From the NCBI RefSeq assembly GCF_035594125.1, contig NC_087158.1, forward strand, positions 8,711,178 to 8,775,177: 64,000 bases of DNA. Direction: 5' to 3'. The notes beneath the pieces were generated by a model. That model saw only the letters and a program-made list of their open reading frames with translations, was not told the origin of the DNA and searched no databases. A program made the position numbers and the translations under genes. How positions within the stretch are numbered: the stretch's first letter is position 1; each line of letters opens with the position of its first letter. This document shows positions 35,219 to 45,073 of the stretch, in pieces. This DNA comes from Scylla paramamosain. Lineage: Eukaryota; Arthropoda; Malacostraca; Decapoda; Portunidae.

Positions 35219-35912
35219 GAAAGACGGGGAAGAGTAAGAGATTGGACAGATAGAAGAAAAGAAAGAAAGTGAAGGAAAGAATTAGAGTAAAAGTTTGTGG
35301 GCAGACCACTTTGCTATTCTTATTGTATATATATTGTATTTTATTTTTTTGTGAAGATTCTGCACTCTTTTATTTTTGTGTGTGTATTAGGCATTATTAT
35401 TTCTTTACTATTAATTTTAAGCAAAACCCAGCTAAACCATCATCGTCCCTGTCAAAAAGATTGCTTTATATTTATTCTGTCTTACAGAGGAAGAGTTGAG
35501 TTGATACGGGGCCCTGTTCTACCTCTCACCGTTGCCAGATGACCGCTAACAGAGCTGGGCTACACCACCCCTTGCCGGGGGAGGGGGCCGGCCACGGGAA
35601 GCCTCCTTGCTTCTCACTACCGAGCTCAACGGCTCCCACGACCCGGCAACTCAGGGCGCAGTGCAAAGGAAGAACGACCCCATTATCCCCATACCGTAAG
35701 TGTTCTTATGTGTTTTTTTGTGTGTTGATTTTAATGTTTTGTTTTTCTTTTCAGGTGTCCGTACTACTGATGTTGGTTTTGCTACAGGTAAGTGTGGTAA
35801 TCGTATCTACAGGTAAGTGTGTTTCGAATTAATAGTATTTTGGGTTTGGAGTGGCGTCATAGCGACTTAGGCTACTAGGGAAATTTCTGTTGTAATTCTG
35901 AATATTCTTCTC
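35168..35912 (-). mobile_element. LINE-B copy 2, 5'-truncated, with TSD
   Basis: A minus-strand copy of the last ~90 bp of LINE-B ORF2 plus its whole 3' UTR, nearly identical to 26450-27133. The A-tail (T-run 35168-35215, ~47 bases) and a perfect 13-bp target duplication AACTGATCTGTTG (35155-35167 and 35913-35925) show a recent target-primed insertion. It lies in the spacer between the two family X copies. Confidence 0.95.
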
Positions 35913-35959
35913 AACTGATCTGTTGAGCTGACGTTCCCTGTATTTATGCTGCCATCTAT

Positions 35960-36271
35960 GTTGCCAGAATGTTCTAGAAATTCTTGAAACATTTAGAAAC
36001 CTCGAAAACTCTTGAAACTTCTACAAAGCTCTAGAAAATGTTCCTTCACCAAATTAGTGCTGAGTCTGTCTGAGTAGGTTGGTTTCAAAACATCGCTGTC
36101 GAGATCAGAATAAACAGAGTTTGAAAATTATCATTATTAGTCATTTTCTTTGATTTCTAGATCAAAGGAATTAGGAAATAACATTTACTGACCAGACGAA
36201 AAAAGTTAAAATCTTGTTACATGGTGTTGTTGTTGTTGTTGTTGTTGCTGTTGTTGTGTTGTGTTGTGTTG

Positions 36272-36339
<68 letters not shown>

Positions 36340-37095
36340 GTTGTTGTTGTTGTTGTTGTTGTTTTAGAACTACTACTATTACTACTACTACTATTATTAT
36401 CATCATCATCATCATCATCACCATCGTAATTGTTCCTCTATTTTTTTTTTTTCAATGCTACTGCTACATACATAGGATATTAATTACACTATGTAACAAA
36501 ATTTCATTTTTTGTCTTCTCCTTGGCCCCAAACCATAATTTTCCAGTTATTTCCATCGAAACAGAATAGAAAAAAAGTTATTTGCTATTGTGGTTAGAAC
36601 AATGTTACTTGAACAAGTTACATTACTTTTGTGGTTAGAACAATGAATTTACATTTTTGCCTTATTTCACTGTAGTATGGGTTACTTGGTTTTCATGTCA
36701 GGTAAACAACTTTGCAAAATCTCATTTGTTTATCTTTTTTTTTATGTTGCAAATAAGTTAAAACAATGAAAGGGAGAATGTAAAGCATTTTACAATTTTT
36801 TTTATTTTATTTTAATAAGATCATTCTTGAGCTGACCAGATCTAGCAAGAAATTTCTTATATTTAGAAAAAATCAAATCTTCCAGAATGTTCTACCAGAC
36901 ACTTTTAGAAGTTTCTAGAACATTTTAGAATACTCTGTTCAATGTAAACATTTCCAGAATATTCTATAACTTTCTAGAATACAGTAGAAATATCTAGAAA
37001 TATCAAGAATTTTATAGTCTACAAGAATTTTCTAGAATGAATGAGAATATTCTAAAGTAGGTTAAAGAATATTCTAGAAAGATTGAGAACATTCC
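35960..37095. promoter_or_regulatory. Cluster of heat-shock-element-like modules
   Basis: The HSF-binding consensus is nGAAnnTTCnnGAAn. Exact three-box matches are seen at 35967-35979 (GAAtgTTCtaGAA), 36908-36920 (GAAgtTTCtaGAA) and 37067-37079 (GAAtaTTCtaGAA). Two-box GAAnnTTC modules occur near 36893, 36958 and 37045. Many more TTCTAGAA words lie between. The cluster sits in the spacer between two divergent family X copies, immediately upstream of copy 2. Function is inference; a degenerate TTCTAGAA-rich repeat would look the same. Confidence 0.45.
36222..36424. repeat. Compound trinucleotide microsatellite
   Basis: Blocks of (GTT)n, (ATT)n, (GTT)n, (TAC/TAT)n and (ATC)n follow one another. 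Translations give homopolymer-like Ile/Val/Leu/Ser runs with no gene meaning. Confidence 0.98.
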
Positions 37096-37098
37096 AGA

Positions 37099-37156
37099 AC
37101 ACATTCTAGTAAGACTAAGAGTACTCTAGAATACTCTTAGTCTTACTAGAATGTGT
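37099..37156. repeat. Perfect 58-bp palindrome (25+8+25)
   Basis: The left arm 37099-37123 (acacattctagtaagac...) is exactly the reverse complement of 37132-37156. The 8-base centre is CTCTAGAA. It lies 44 bp before the start of family X copy 2 and just after the GAAnnTTC cluster. It could be a transposon end relic, a hairpin in a 5' UTR, or a binding site. Confidence 0.95.
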
Positions 37157-37199
37157 AAGAGTATTCTAGAGTACTGTTTGACAATATAACAGTAGGGGC

Positions 37200-39064
37200 T
37201 TGCAGACCACCAGTCAGTTCTGCTTTGGCTGCCTAAGAAGACACATTACAAGAAGTGAAATGGCATCAAGAGGCAGCAGTCATTATCCAGATGCATTCTG
37301 GTGTGGTCAATTCATCAAGACAAGAGCAAAGAAGTTTTCTGTGACAGCATCTGGAAAAATGTGTGAAGTTTACAAAGCATATTTTGCTGTGCCATTTGGG
37401 GACCGAGACAAGACCTGGGTACCTCATTCTGCTTGTGAACATTGTAAGAGAACATTAGAAGGTAAAATAGCTGTTAGTTTTTCAAGAGTAAGATCCAATT
37501 AAGAATTAGGAATAAAAATAAAATAAGTTCAACAGAAACTCATACTGTTGTTCTTTTACAGGAGGGTATAGAGGGGAAAACAGAGTCATGAAATTTGCTA
37601 TTCCTAGAATATGGTGCGAACCTACTGATCACTCAACTGACTGTTTTTTCTGCATGGTGGATCCTTCCAAACGCCGATCTAGGAAAAATGCACCTGCTGT
37701 TTTCTATCCAGACATTCCATTTTCCATTGCACCAGTACCACACAGTGCTGATCTTCCTATACCAGCCCTTCCAGAAAAAAGTCAACTATCAGAAGAAACC
37801 AGTGTCAGAAGATGAGCTAAACGAGAGGAAGACTGTGACATCACAGATACAGTTGTAGTTGGGAGGAATCCTTACTACCCAAACCAAAGGGACTTCAATG
37901 ACCTCATCAGAGATCCTGGTTTGACAAAGTCAAATGATGAGCTTTTGATTTCAAGGCTAAAGGAATGGGATTTAATTGATGACAGTGTGCAAGTGACCAG
38001 CCATAGAAAACGTCACAAACATTTCTCCAGCTTCTTTGCAAAGGACAGGCTATGCTACTGCCATGGTGTATCAGGCTTGTTTGATGCTATTGGAATTGCT
38101 TGCATTGTGGATGAATGGAGACTCTTCATTGACAGCTTCTCCAAAAGCCTGAAAGCTGTACTTCTGCACAGTGGAAACAAGTATCAATCTCTGCTTCTTA
38201 CTCATCTTGTGCATCTTAAGGAGGACTACAGCAATGTAAAGCTTCTACTGGAAACTTTGAACTACAATAAGTATGGCTGGAAAGTTATTGGAGACTTCAA
38301 GATGGTGGCTTTCATTATGGGACTGCAAGAATCCTTTTTTTTTTTGCCTTTGGGACAGTAGAGACAGAGCAGCACATTACCAAAGAAAGCACTGGCCTCC
38401 AAGGACTGACACTACAGTGGGAGCGCACAATACCAAATATGAGCCATTGGTGAATCCTCAAAAGGTTTTGTTTCCTCCACTACACATCGAACTGGGTCTC
38501 ATGAAACAGTTTGTTACAGCTCTTGATAAAGGGTCTGCTGCCTTCAGATATTTTCAGGATTTCTTTCCTAATCTTTCAAAGGCAAAGGTGAAAGCTGCTA
38601 TCTTCATTGGACCACAAATAAAGAAAATTATGGAGTGCTCAGAATTTCTATAGAAGCTCACAGAAAAGGAGAAAAAAGCTCGGCAGTCTTTTGTAGTACA
38701 GGTTTTTCTTGGCAACAACAAGGCTGATAACTATATGGAACTGGTTGAAGCTTAAGTGAAAAGCTATGGTGAGATGGGCTGCAGAATGTCCTTGAAGGTC
38801 CATATCCTAGATGCTCACCTCAACAACTTCAAGGAGAATATGGGAGCATATTCAGAGGAACAAGGAACAAGGCGCTTCCACCAAGAAATAATGAACTTTG
38901 AACAGAGATATCAAGGATCCTTCAATGAAAACATGATTGGAGACTACATTTGGGGGCTCATACGTGAAAGTGATTTGTTATATTGTCGCAAATCAGGAAA
39001 AACTTCATTTTTAATCCTGAAAATTTGTTTCAGAAGTTTTAAAATAATTTGTTGTGTCATTTGA
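37200..39064 (+). pseudogene. Family X copy 2 (multicopy protein, unknown function)
   Basis: The better-preserved copy. Exon 1 (37200-37461) encodes 'CGQFIKTRAKKFSVTASGKM', 'CEVYKAYFAVPFGDRD' and 'CEHCKRTLEG', a Cys-rich N-terminus. A 100-bp GT-AG intron (37462-37561) follows. Exon 2 carries '[20 protein letters not shown]' and 'CMVDPSKRRSR', a stop at ~37813, then 'DEWRLFIDSFSKSLKAVLLH', 'WKVIGDFKMVAFIMGLQ', a T-run frameshift at ~38333, 'CLWDSRDRAAHYQRKHWP', 'PPLHIELGLMKQFVTALDK', a stop at ~38652, another at ~38755, and 'AYSEEQG' to 'GDYIWGLIRESDL'. A paralogue of copy 1, in opposite orientation. The conserved order 'LFID', 'GDFK' plus C/W/H block and 'SEEQG.RFHQ' reminds me of an RNase H-fold D-D-E transposase; that is inference. 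No terminal inverted repeats were found. Confidence 0.78.
37462..37561 (+). other. Intron of family X copy 2
   Basis: Donor GAAG|GTAAAA and acceptor TTTTACAG, phase 1. Splicing joins 'KRTLEG' to 'GYRGENRVMKF', matching copy 1 around its own acceptor at ~34654. It shows that the copy spread as DNA, not via spliced RNA. Confidence 0.75.
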
Positions 39065-40037
39065 ATTCGTGTTTTTGGTTTTCTATCCAAAAATGCTGAA
39101 ATTTAGCTATTTTGGGGCAGTCGCTAGGTTAGATTTGGTTAGGTTAGTTTGGTTAGCTTAGATTACGTTAAGTTAGTTGATGAGAAGGAGGTGACCATTC
39201 ATGAGGCGAGACTTTTCGCACCAATCACAAGGCGAGACTGGCTCGCATATGCGCAGAATGTGCGGGGACTTTCCTGTGTGAGACCTACACGCCAGAGGCG
39301 TGTAGGTCTCTTATGAAGCGTATAGGGTTAGAACACCAGCTGTCACCACATGTACAAAGTAGTGTGCTGTCTTGAGAGTGGTGTAGTGTACTGTCTTAAG
39401 ACGGCTCCCTTCTCTTGGTGGATAGTTAATGATAAGGGCGATGGAATCACATCTGGTAACGTCTTTGTTTATTGATGAGGTAGATGATACACAGTGTGCT
39501 CGCTTCAGAGTCTAGCTCTAAACTGCCCTCTCGGTATTTATCTTCTAATCATAGGTCCACGTGGGGGATTAACAGCGGTGTACATCAAAAGCCCAGGAGC
39601 GCGTCGGGGAGGAAAGGAAAAGGAATGTACAGGTGTTTTCTCAAGGGACAGAGACACTTGGTGAGGGTGAGGTGAGGTACGAGCTGTTACCACAGGTATT
39701 TTCTCAAAGGACAGATACATTTGGTAAGGGTGAGGTGAGGTACGAACTGTCACTTGAGAGAAGTGACGTTCTTCCACGATACAGGTAGTAGTAGTAGTTG
39801 TAGTAATTATATTGGTACAAGGAGCGCGTCGCCTAGCCGGAGTTCAGTTCCCTGTTGTACCCTGTTCCCCGTCGCCTGGCCGGAGTTCAGTTCCCTGCTG
39901 TACCCTGCTCCCCGTCGCCTTTGTGAACTGCTGTGCCTTTTCAGTGCCACTGGAGCCGCATATAGTCAGTGTTGTGCATAGACAGTGCCATGTATAGACA
40001 GTACTGTGTCGTGAGGAAACTGCCTAAAGTTCCCATT
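39065..40037. other. Unassigned, duplicated GC-richer sequence
   Basis: It contains a GGTTA-type tract (39115-39180), a perfect hairpin GAGACCTACACGCC-AGA-GGCGTGTAGGTCTC (39280-39310), a ~62-bp tandem duplication (39628-39753, 'ttttctcaagggacag') and a ~46-bp one (39830-39921, 'gtcgcctggccggagttcag'). No coding frame with known motifs. It may be a remnant LTR or untranslated region of another element. Confidence 0.5.
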
Positions 40038-40042
40038 ACAGG

Positions 40043-40309
40043 TGTATATGTTTGATATTATGTACGGGTATACCTACTAATGTTAGCTAGAGTAGGGTAC
40101 TTATTAGTATGTGGCAACTCAGCCGTGTTCCCCTCAGGACACGCCGCCGACTTCAGCAGTAGCAGCGAGACCTGTACTTCAGTTAGACGCAGGATTATAC
40201 CACCCTTGTATTTCTCCTCTCCTGTGCTGCTTTACGGATTAAGGACCTACAAACAATACCTCCTGAGTTTCCTTCACCTGCTGTAGTGCTAGAAGGAGCT
40301 CACTCTAGA
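40043..40309 (+). repeat. LTR-C 5' LTR
   Basis: 267 bp starting TGTATATGTTTG and ending CACTCTAGA. It differs from the 3' LTR at 'acttcagt' against 'actccagt' and 'ccttcacc' against 'cctttacc'. It is followed at once by TGGCGCAGTGATAACCCC at the primer-binding-site position; the tRNA was not identified. Confidence 0.9.
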
Positions 40310-40604
40310 TGGCGCAGTGATAACCCCGTAAACTAGCGAGGAGTTTTACACCACGCCGGACCTAGCTGCTGCCCGCTGCCAAGTGTACTCCGTCTCATCG
40401 GCAGTGTAGTGAACCGAATGACTCACAGTGTGTTGTGCAGTGCTTTCGTGCTCAGTGATGTGTATAGTGCAGTGTTATTATACTTCCGTGTCATTCAGAG
40501 GCATAAGAAGTGTAGTGGCTGGTTAAACAGGAGGACGGCACAGCGAGCGGCGTACGTACCCTCACTCGCATGTCTCTCGGGTGACTGCCTCGGGTTGGAA
40601 CCAC
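40310..40604 (+). other. LTR-C 5' untranslated region
   Basis: Sequence from the primer-binding site to the nested hAT end. No gag start was recognised here. The frame at 40409-40654 has no domain and runs into the hAT. Confidence 0.5.
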
Positions 40605-40694
40605 CAGGGTTGCCAGATTTTTCAGAGCAAAAGATGCCAAAGTGTTTCCAATAAAGTGCCAAATAGCACAAAATAGTGCCAAACTTTATAACTC

Positions 40695-40889
<195 letters not shown>

Positions 40890-41339
40890 TACACACACAC
40901 ACAGATTGAGACGGGACAATACGAGCTTAGCTCATCTCCCATGTCACAACACACACACACACACACACACACTATATTGCAGATGGTCTGACAAAAGTTA
41001 ACTGAATAATTACTTGAACACTGTTGCAGGTAATTATATACAAAACTGCCTATTATAAAACAGCCAGAAAACACCTGCAATATATCGTGGTAACTAGGGT
41101 AACATTCCAAACAAGAACATATTTTAAAAAAATCTTTATTACTAGCCAAATGGTTATGTGCAAAGTTACAAAAATAGTTAATTCATAAATTTACAATGTT
41201 TACCCATAATAATCTTCATAGAGATAGATAATATATATTTTTACTTGTACATGTACATTTTCAAGATGAACCAATCTAGGCACTCCGTTCACATTAGGCT
41301 AATTATTGATCTTAAAGTTATAATGAAAGACCATTCCCT

Positions 41340-42300
41340 ATATCTCCACATTTCCACAAAACATTCTAAATAAAGCATATGTAATTATTTGGCATTAATT
41401 GTTCTTTTAATAGTAATGAGATCATTCCTTACAGCCCCACATTGGCACACAACACTCAAAATAAAGCATATATATATATTCTTATAATATTAATGAGATA
41501 ATTCCTTAAAGCCCAACATTGCCACACAACACTCAAAATAAAGCATACCATAGACTAGGAGCATACAAATCTATTTGGCATTAACTGTTCTTATAATAGT
41601 AATGAGATAATTCCTTAAAGCCCAACATTGCCACACAACACTCAAAATATAAATCTATTTGGCATTAATTGTTCTTATAATAGTAATGAGATAATTCCTT
41701 AAAACCCAACATTGCCACACATCACTCAAAATATAAATCTATTTGGCATTAACTGTTCTTATAATAGTAATGAGATAATTCCTTAAAGCCCAACATTGCC
41801 ACACAACACTCAAAATATAAATCTATTTGGCATTAATTGTTCTTATAATAGTAATGAGATAATTCCTTAAAACCCAACATTGCCACACATCACTCAAAAT
41901 ATAAATCTATTTGGCATTAACTGTTCTTATAATAGTAATGAGATAATTCCTTAAAGCCCAACATTGCCACACAACACTCAAAATATAAATCTAGTTGGCA
42001 TTAATTGTTCTTATAATAGTAATGAGATAATTCCTTAAAGCCCAACATTGCCACATATCACTCAAAATATAGCATATAAATCTATTTGGCATTAATTATT
42101 CTTATAATAGCAATGAGATAATTCCTTAAAGCCCAACATTGCCAAACAACACTCAAAATACAAATATATTTGGCATTAATTGTTCTCTAATAGTAATGAG
42201 ACCATTCCTCACAGCTCCACACATTCACTCAACACTCAAAATAAAGCATAAGAAACCATTTGGCATTAATTGTTCTCTAATAGTAATGAGATCACTGAAA
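41340..42300. repeat. 84-bp satellite with dimeric order
   Basis: About eleven copies of an 84-bp unit ('aatctatttggcattaa', 'agtaatgagataattcctta', 'cccaacattgccacacaaca', 'ctcaaaatata'). Between ~41560 and ~41980 two variants alternate strictly: one with 'ttaactg', 'taaagccc' and 'acaacac', the other with 'ttaattg', 'taaaaccc' and 'acatcac'. The result is a 168-bp higher-order unit. Edge copies are more diverged. The array lies on the 3' side of the hAT transposase gene. Confidence 0.95.
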
Positions 42301-42309
42301 TATCACAAT

Positions 42310-44304
42310 TCAAACATATTCAGTTATGTCGTCTTCGTCCATGTCATCACCATCATTGTTTTTGTTATATATATCTGAATTAAATAACTTGAGCATTTCC
42401 TGAGATGGGACAAAATCTTTACAACACAATCCTCTAAATTGAAGGTGACATCTGATCCTACAAATTGCATCTAACATCTTTGTTCTCATTCTATTTCTCA
42501 ATTTAGATTTTACATTAGTTACATGGGAAAATATTCTCTCTACAATTGCATTGCTAGCTGGAGTAACCAGAGAAGAAAGTGCCCACTTTGATAATTCCTG
42601 GAATGGGTTTTCACCCATTCCATTTTGAAAAGATTTAATCCCCACCCAGAACTTCACCGAGTCCATTGGAATAGTGCCACTGAAAACACTTTCCTCTCTC
42701 CAGTTCACAATTATTAAATTTCTGTACTGCTGCTCAATTTTTTCCATTTCATCTGATTTCAAAAGCTTAATGAATGGCAGGTCCAGGAACACTGGCCTAG
42801 CCACCTGATTTAAGACCACTGATGGATGCAAATTACTTAAATGTTTAAAGGTATTTCTGGAAGGGGGCAGTCTTGCCTCTAACTGCTCCACAGCATCCGT
42901 GATGAAGCTATGGCAACGGTTCTTAACTTCTATCACCTTTTCAATGACTTCACTTTGAGGATTCTTTTTCAAATATAAACTTGCTTCCTGTGCAAAGCGT
43001 GCTCCAAAGTCTGCTTGATTTTGGTGCAACTTGTCACCTTTTGGCGACACAATTCTTGATTTCATTGATCTATGTAATAAATTTAATTCACTTTCCATAT
43101 TTTGAGGATCAAGATCAGTTCCTTGAAAAAAAGCATTGACTCTTTCAAAATCCAAGACAATTGGAGAAGCACACAGGAAGTAAAGCTTATTTATGTCATC
43201 CCCTAGCATCTCTCTTATCATTCTGGCCTTGAATTTAGCCTCTTGGCCACAATTCTGCTCAGCACAAAGGAAATAGCCATGCAGCTCATCCCAGTTACTG
43301 AGAATTTTGCTCATAACTTTTCCTCTTACCAGCCATCTTGTAGCAGATGGTTGCTGAAATGGAGCTGGTAGTCCTTTCCTATCATCGTCTGGGTTCATGA
43401 TGTTGAAGAGAGTCTTGTAAGACTCTCTCCGAAGAGAGCTTTTGGAGAACCATTTCGGAATTTCAGATAAGAGGAACCCCAGGTTAGATGGCAATTTATT
43501 GAAAGAATGCTGTATACTAAGGGCAAGGGAGTGACAAATGCACCTCATTAGCACACAGTTCGGCGACTCCTCTTGTATTCGTGTCCATACAGAATTATTA
43601 TGTCCTACCATGACGGATGCACCATCACTTGCAAATCCTATACAGTTGCTTAAGCTTTGACCAATGTCTTGCACTGATGTCTTAATCTTATCAAACAAAA
43701 CTGCACCTGTTGCTTCAGTCACTGGTACAAGTCCTACTAGTTCTGTCATAATTTTTTTTTCCTTTTTGCTGAAGTAGCGAACAACTATGCATAAATGTTT
43801 TTCTGTACTAATGTCAGTTGATTCATCAACTAGCACAGCAAACTTTTCACCTTTGATATCATTCCTTAACTCCTGTTTAAAGGCAGGTGAGACTACTTCA
43901 GTGACCAATTTGCTGCATTTTGTCCGGTGCAATGATATTTTCCCAAGTGTACTTCCTTTTCCATGTTTTTTCATTATTTCACCAAGGTGGTCAATTGATT
44001 TAATAGAGCAATGACAAGATATTGCAACTGCCAACTCCAATTCAGTTTTTTTAACATCCTCACTTGGACCACTGGGGTAAACAGTAATAGGCTTTGTGGT
44101 TCTAATAACAGATTGTTTCATTTTGTGCTTCTCCGTCTGCTCATGCTTTTGAATAATGGAGAGTCTTGGTTTTAAATTGCAGAAGCATAGCTTGCAATAT
44201 GCATCGCCTCGGCCATCTGGTGCTTCCTTCACCCACAAGAAGGTTCTTTCCCACTCACACTTGTAGTTTCTCTGGCTGTCGTAGAAACCTTTCCACTTCG
44301 GCAT
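42310..44304 (-). CDS. hAT transposase, full-length frame
   Basis: An uninterrupted 664-codon frame. Residues C37, C40, H54 and H60 form a BED-like zinc finger (C-x2-C-x13-H-x5-H) for binding transposon ends. The RNase H-fold core follows with D160 in 'AVLVDESTDIS' and D227 in 'GFASDGASVM', an alpha-helical insertion with 'CICHSLALS' and 'PSATRWLVRG', and the C-terminal hAT dimerisation domain around residues 580-626 ('LVTPASNAIVERIFSHVTNV', 'KSKLRNRM'). The ending is acidic. It resembles the KIAA1586/ZMYM-like group of hAT proteins. Length and domain order fit a complete transposase that excises and reinserts hAT DNA. The ATG is preceded by an acceptor-like 'ttttacag', so a non-coding 5' exon is possible. 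Confidence 0.9.
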   Translation of the reverse strand: MPKWKGFYDSQRNYKCEWERTFLWVKEAPDGRGDAYCKLCFCNLKPRLSIIQKHEQTEKHKMKQSVIRTTKPITVYPSGPSEDVKKTELELAVAISCHCSIKSIDHLGEIMKKHGKGSTLGKISLHRTKCSKLVTEVVSPAFKQELRNDIKGEKFAVLVDESTDISTEKHLCIVVRYFSKKEKKIMTELVGLVPVTEATGAVLFDKIKTSVQDIGQSLSNCIGFASDGASVMVGHNNSVWTRIQEESPNCVLMRCICHSLALSIQHSFNKLPSNLGFLLSEIPKWFSKSSLRRESYKTLFNIMNPDDDRKGLPAPFQQPSATRWLVRGKVMSKILSNWDELHGYFLCAEQNCGQEAKFKARMIREMLGDDINKLYFLCASPIVLDFERVNAFFQGTDLDPQNMESELNLLHRSMKSRIVSPKGDKLHQNQADFGARFAQEASLYLKKNPQSEVIEKVIEVKNRCHSFITDAVEQLEARLPPSRNTFKHLSNLHPSVVLNQVARPVFLDLPFIKLLKSDEMEKIEQQYRNLIIVNWREESVFSGTIPMDSVKFWVGIKSFQNGMGENPFQELSKWALSSLVTPASNAIVERIFSHVTNVKSKLRNRMRTKMLDAICRIRCHLQFRGLCCKDFVPSQEMLKLFNSDIYNKNNDGDDMDEDDITEYV

Positions 44305-44476
44305 TGTGATGGTACCTGTAAAACATTTGGCTTTTTTTAACTTAATCTAACCGAACCTAACCTATGCTAAGCGGTAAATTTTTACAAAAAGGCCCGTCTG
44401 GCGCCGCACAACGGCCATCTCACGCGGCGGGACAACCTACTTTTTATCGCCACTGAAGGGGTTAATCATTATTTAT

Positions 44477-45073
44477 GTGCATTTTTTCGGTATTAATTTG
44501 GTATTACACCGGGATGATGAGTTAATCCAGCGACTCATATCCTTGGACGACAAGTGCTCCCTACAGGAGATGGTCACGGCCTGCCGCTCCTACGAGGCAG
44601 CCAGATGCCCCATGTCTGACATCCGTGCCCAGCCTACACAGGTGAGAGCCTTAACCCAGCACCAGAAGAGTAAGAAACAGAAGAATCTCGATAAGCAACC
44701 TCCGCAACAGTCGACAGCGAAGACAGCAGAACTGTGCCAGTGCTGTGCAAGGTACCATGAGACAGGGGCCTGCCCTGCAGCCCAGGTCACCTGTCGTAAC
44801 TGTGGTCGCCAAGGCCACTTCGCATCCACTGTCAAGTGCCCTGCCAGCAAAGCTCAGTGCCGTCTCTGCTCCCGTATCGGCCACTTTGATAGTTGTTGCA
44901 AGAAGGTATCCCGTCAGAACCACAAGCAGGGTAGTACTGATGGTGCTCCCACCCCTTCGCAACAAAAATCCAAGCAGCTCTCCTGCCGTCGCGTGATATC
45001 TCCCAGCCCGGCAGTACCTAACACGTCAGTGTTCTCGTCACCCATGGTGGTAAGTCGTCGCACTTGCGGATGA
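44477..45073 (+). pseudogene. gag: LTR-C gag, C-terminal part
   Basis: The frame begins within foreign sequence and enters gag at about 'HRDDELIQRLISLDDKC'. 'SLQEMVTACRSYEAARC' is the end of the capsid region. Three Cys/His knuckles follow: 'CQCCARYHETGAC', 'CRNCGRQGHFASTVKC' and 'CRLCSRIGHFDSCC'. The frame ends at 45073, overlapping pol by ten bases in the -1 register, so pol would be reached by frameshifting. The N-terminal two-thirds of gag is missing upstream, where the hAT block lies. Confidence 0.8.

Noticed and set aside
39484..39997. Several overlapping frames in the duplicated region upstream of LTR-C.
   Set aside because: They cross tandem duplications in different registers and show no conserved motif.
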